Assembly (NCBI GenBank): GCA_002345425.1
Contig: DDWA01000036.1
Location: 1-15,489, forward strand
DNA from: Caryophanales bacterium UBA2298
GTDB taxonomy: Bacteria; Bacillota_I; Bacilli_A; Izemoplasmatales; Hujiaoplasmataceae
Direction: 5' to 3'
DNA length: 15,489 nucleotides
In this document: piece after piece, positions 14,701-15,489 of the stretch
Layout: the number at the start of each line of letters is the position of its first letter
Numbering within the stretch: the first letter of the stretch is position 1
Position numbers and translations under genes: made by a program
The notes under the pieces: model-generated
What the model was told of the DNA's origin: nothing
The model's database searches: none
The model's input: only the letters and a program-made list of their open reading frames with translations

Positions 14701-15242
14701 CCTAGAGAATCGAAGGTTATACTATAAAATTCAGCGATATAATAGCCATAGACAATTAGATTATCATTGATATTATCAAATGGCTTATCCCATCCAGCAA
14801 AATAATGTCCTTCAATCTCTGGAGGTGTAGGTTCAATAGCCGCATCACCGTCCATAACTAATTGGACGGAGATGATGTTACCTAAAGCATCAACAAATTG
14901 TACTAAATTAAGTTTGTTGAACTCTCCTAAGTTATCAGTTGTATCATCAGTATAAGTAATAACCAACTCACCTAAATCATTGATTACAGCACTGGCAATT
15001 CCTTTGCCTTCTAAATTATTTAAATCAAGTAAGTCTTGCCAAAGTAAATCACCAACATATCGCCACTGCAAGATATTGTCATTTACTCTTAACTCCACTT
15101 CTCTTGCATCGACTACCGTTATGGGATTAGTCAAAGTTTCGGTAGTTTGCCATCCTGTATAAAGGGTAGTTGTTGGTTCAACGTTATTACAACCAACAAG
15201 CAAAAACATTAGAAAAAATACCCATAATATTCTTTTATTCAT
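11778..15242 (-). CDS. BspA-like leucine-rich repeat surface lipoprotein
   Basis: A 1154-residue secreted lipoprotein. M-N-K-R and a hydrophobic stretch end in the lipobox L-V-G-C, so Cys18 would be lipidated and the protein anchored outside the cell. Next come a W-R-Y-V-G segment (58-74), two Listeria-Bacteroides (InlB B-type) modules at about 114-168 and 173-239 (each with F-x-G-W and a closing Y/W), and a long beta-rich region (about 246-500) of short strand repeats that looks like a right-handed beta-helix. BspA-type repeats follow at about 530-613 and 690-1050, about 20 units each with an A-F core. A last InlB-type module sits at about 1084-1149. Such proteins serve in adhesion or binding at the surface. 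I use the ATG at 15242 (AAGGAA upstream); the TTG at 15263 would spoil the signal peptide. Confidence 0.9.
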   Translation of the reverse strand: MNKRILWVFFLMFLLVGCNNVEPTTTLYTGWQTTETLTNPITVVDAREVELRVNDNILQWRYVGDLLWQDLLDLNNLEGKGIASAVINDLGELVITYTDDTTDNLGEFNKLNLVQFVDALGNIISVQLVMDGDAAIEPTPPEIEGHYFAGWDKPFDNINDNLIVYGYYIAEFYSITFDSLGGSNVGMHGYDYGVTVNYLPVPEKPGYLFLGWYLGLDVNSPKVETGFLISQDMTLYAKWQKTTSITINSKEELISALADYSYQDIYFGSDITVDEELFVNADRAITIYGNHHQLITKDNEYLFSIIDDYYYDYINQDMLNFGHLWIYDLEVIVDNEILGFDSDFLFNLNSLNGYSLTLDNVTLNGDVEIAIGLYDSDNISVFLTDSVIDVSGNGFNIYFANYASIIVENSEINAVEPIILSNTFYSKFVVNDSLIVTKDSENETAALATYSTIYNDIRFVKTYFDTESLSISSIVTSFQEVEPQYIGFTDCTFAVNHPVYADLFYSEVDKVQFALKNDTLIVKEGVTIIPASGFKDALNITTIILPSTLETIEDFAFQNCYHLNAIVIPEGVTSIGNSAFKDNPFLTSAVIPSTVENIGNDAFLGGNQFLNIYVIFGADSSSWPVGWNGLALVDSWVVEVGNLDSMTYVALSDQSVRIIDYLAYEPTDLIIPKSLMIDDVEYIVKQIMPFAFAYNNTLRSIVIPNTVIEINEMAFYSSSGLESIEFLPVSKVLVISDYAFYDCISLKAIIIPRSVAYLGFYAFSNNSKLASVEFETGSLIEVIRTGTFMNDMKLRTITIPANVTTIGDYAFNNDQNLTLVEFEAGSMLNLIGKNAFYSCVSLDNFILPDSVTEIDDYAFGFNENMKTFTISDSSSLTTIGNSAFYHNSSLLEINLVDSINFIGMYAFSNNDSLTEVTLPLGISYISHSMFSYCSNLVTVNIPENSTISEVRDYAFIGNEHLRFINLPENVVRIGVSAFLECFSLEKIYIPGAVMIIDDYAFNKCESLTNIIFEDIENLTRIGFSAFERCYNLTQFFIPESVTIVENNAFRYSLEVVIYIEATVIPGTWSVDWGAGAQTPILNASYIRCMQNNGDDPIMIYGVVGDAVSAPLPTINEGYVFDDWYIDIITDYIPYEFTTMPDDPVTVYAEWNPLV
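12096..13169 (-). repeat. Tandem BspA-type LRR block with 23/25-residue alternation
   Basis: Sixteen A-F-type cores (the Phe codons run from 13169 down to 12096) are spaced 23, 25, 23, 25, 23, 25, 23, 25, 23, 23, 25, 23, 23, 25 and 23 residues apart. Units before a 23-step read like I-x-I-P-x-S-V-x-x-I-G. Units before a 25-step read like V-E-F-E-x-G-S-L-I-x-x-I-G. A further four units lie N-terminally in the same protein. The copies are diverged at DNA level. Confidence 0.85.
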
Positions 15243-15261
15243 AATAATCAAATTCCTTTCC

Positions 15262-15337
15262 AAAAAAAATAAAAAACGATTTTTTTTAATCGTCTGTTTT
15301 AAACCTTCACAAGTTAAAAACAGACATATCTGTTTTT
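15262..15337 (-). promoter_or_regulatory. Leader with alternative hairpins, possible attenuator
   Basis: Four segments follow in minus-strand order: A, AAAAACAGA (15337-15329); B, GTCTGTTTTT (15325-15316); C, AAAACAGACGATT (15300-15288); D, AATCGT plus a T-rich tract (15281-15262). A pairs with B (9 bp, 4-base loop). B pairs equally well with C (9 bp, then 3 more past a mismatch). The last part of C, ACGATT, pairs with D to make a terminator-like hairpin followed by TTTTTTATTTTTTTT just before the ribosome binding site. A simple terminator of an upstream gene beyond the window is the main alternative. Confidence 0.45.
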
Positions 15338-15392
15338 CCTAAATAAATACTAGTAAGGTTAAGTATACATAAGTTGTATGTTTATATAGTTA

Positions 15393-15421
15393 AGTTTAAT
15401 ACTTGAATAGATTATTTTCAA
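15393..15421 (-). promoter_or_regulatory. Possible promoter of the lipoprotein gene
   Basis: On the minus strand TTGAAA (15421-15416), a 17-bp spacer and TAAACT (15398-15393) form a plausible but imperfect promoter. It would give a leader of about 140 bases covering the hairpin region. Other AT-rich -10-like boxes lie nearby, so the choice is uncertain. Confidence 0.35.
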
Positions 15422-15489
15422 TAGTTTACTATAAAAAAACTAAATATTTGAAATTTGACTCTGGTTATGATAATTAGGGTTATTCTTTT

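Noticed and set aside
14980..15162. Plus-strand open frame of 60 residues opposite the lipoprotein
   Set aside because: Antisense shadow of the N-terminal part of the repeat lipoprotein.
15243..15263. TTG start seven codons upstream for the lipoprotein
   Set aside because: It would put acidic and polar residues before the signal peptide, and its region serves as the binding site of the ATG at 15242.
15276..15337. CRISPR-like repeats from the recurring ACAGAC/GTCTGT words
   Set aside because: They are inverted copies forming hairpins, not evenly spaced direct repeats, and no cas gene is near.
1..15489. UGA used as tryptophan (mycoplasma-type code)
   Set aside because: Genes end at family-typical lengths with TGA as one of the stops (for example CueP, AhpD-like), and conserved Trp positions use TGG.

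Overview
The window is AT-rich bacterial DNA with short intergenic gaps, Gram-positive-type ribosome binding sites and U-tract terminators. Every gene reads to a family-typical length with tryptophan on TGG and TGA used as a real stop, so the code is the standard bacterial one. The protein content is a large BspA-like leucine-rich repeat lipoprotein with Listeria-Bacteroides-type repeats, a standalone FTR1 permease, CueP, CoA-disulfide reductase and DUF1801/DUF2975 proteins. This fits a low-GC Firmicute, perhaps an Acholeplasma/Izemoplasma-like mollicute that kept UGA as stop. That placement is inference from style, not from a marker gene.

Layout. Positions 15-1851 (minus): a three-gene unit, an unrecognised cytosolic protein followed by two membrane proteins (DUF2975-like, then a DUF4386-like one), with a promoter at 1823-1851 and a perfect 12-bp-stem terminator at 15-52. 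Positions 1881-2298 (minus): a DUF1801/YdhG-like gene. Positions 2333-3826 (minus): a monocistronic Wzz-like two-TM protein with its own terminator. Positions 3905-7451 (minus): a metal-handling unit in transcription order SHOCT/Met-rich membrane protein, small secreted protein, CueP, HMA metallochaperone, OmpR-type response regulator and sensor kinase, closed by a terminator. Positions 7485-8428 (plus): the FTR1 iron permease, transcribed divergently from the metal unit across a control region of about 160 bp full of repeats. Positions 8469-9830 (plus): a CoA-disulfide reductase-like flavoprotein. Its 3' end overlaps, tail to tail, a minus-strand operon at 9820-11603 (DsrE-like, AhpD-like, ADP-ribosylglycohydrolase-like). 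Positions 11722-15421 (minus): the 1154-residue repeat lipoprotein, preceded by a leader that can fold into alternative hairpins and followed by a strong terminator.

How the genes may work together. The centre looks like a copper-plus-iron envelope module. CueP, an HMA protein and a Met-rich membrane protein are typical copper ligands, the two-component system is downstream on the same strand without a visible terminator between, and FTR1 shares the control region. FTR1 permeases elsewhere work with copper proteins (Fet3, P19 and related), but no multicopper oxidase, P19 or EfeO/EfeB is present here, so a copper-linked FTR1 system with an unusual partner set is possible. The next block (CoA-disulfide reductase, AhpD-like, DsrE-like) reads as thiol and peroxide handling. 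The large lipoprotein is a surface adhesin-type protein. No tRNA, rRNA, CRISPR array, transposase or phage gene was seen.
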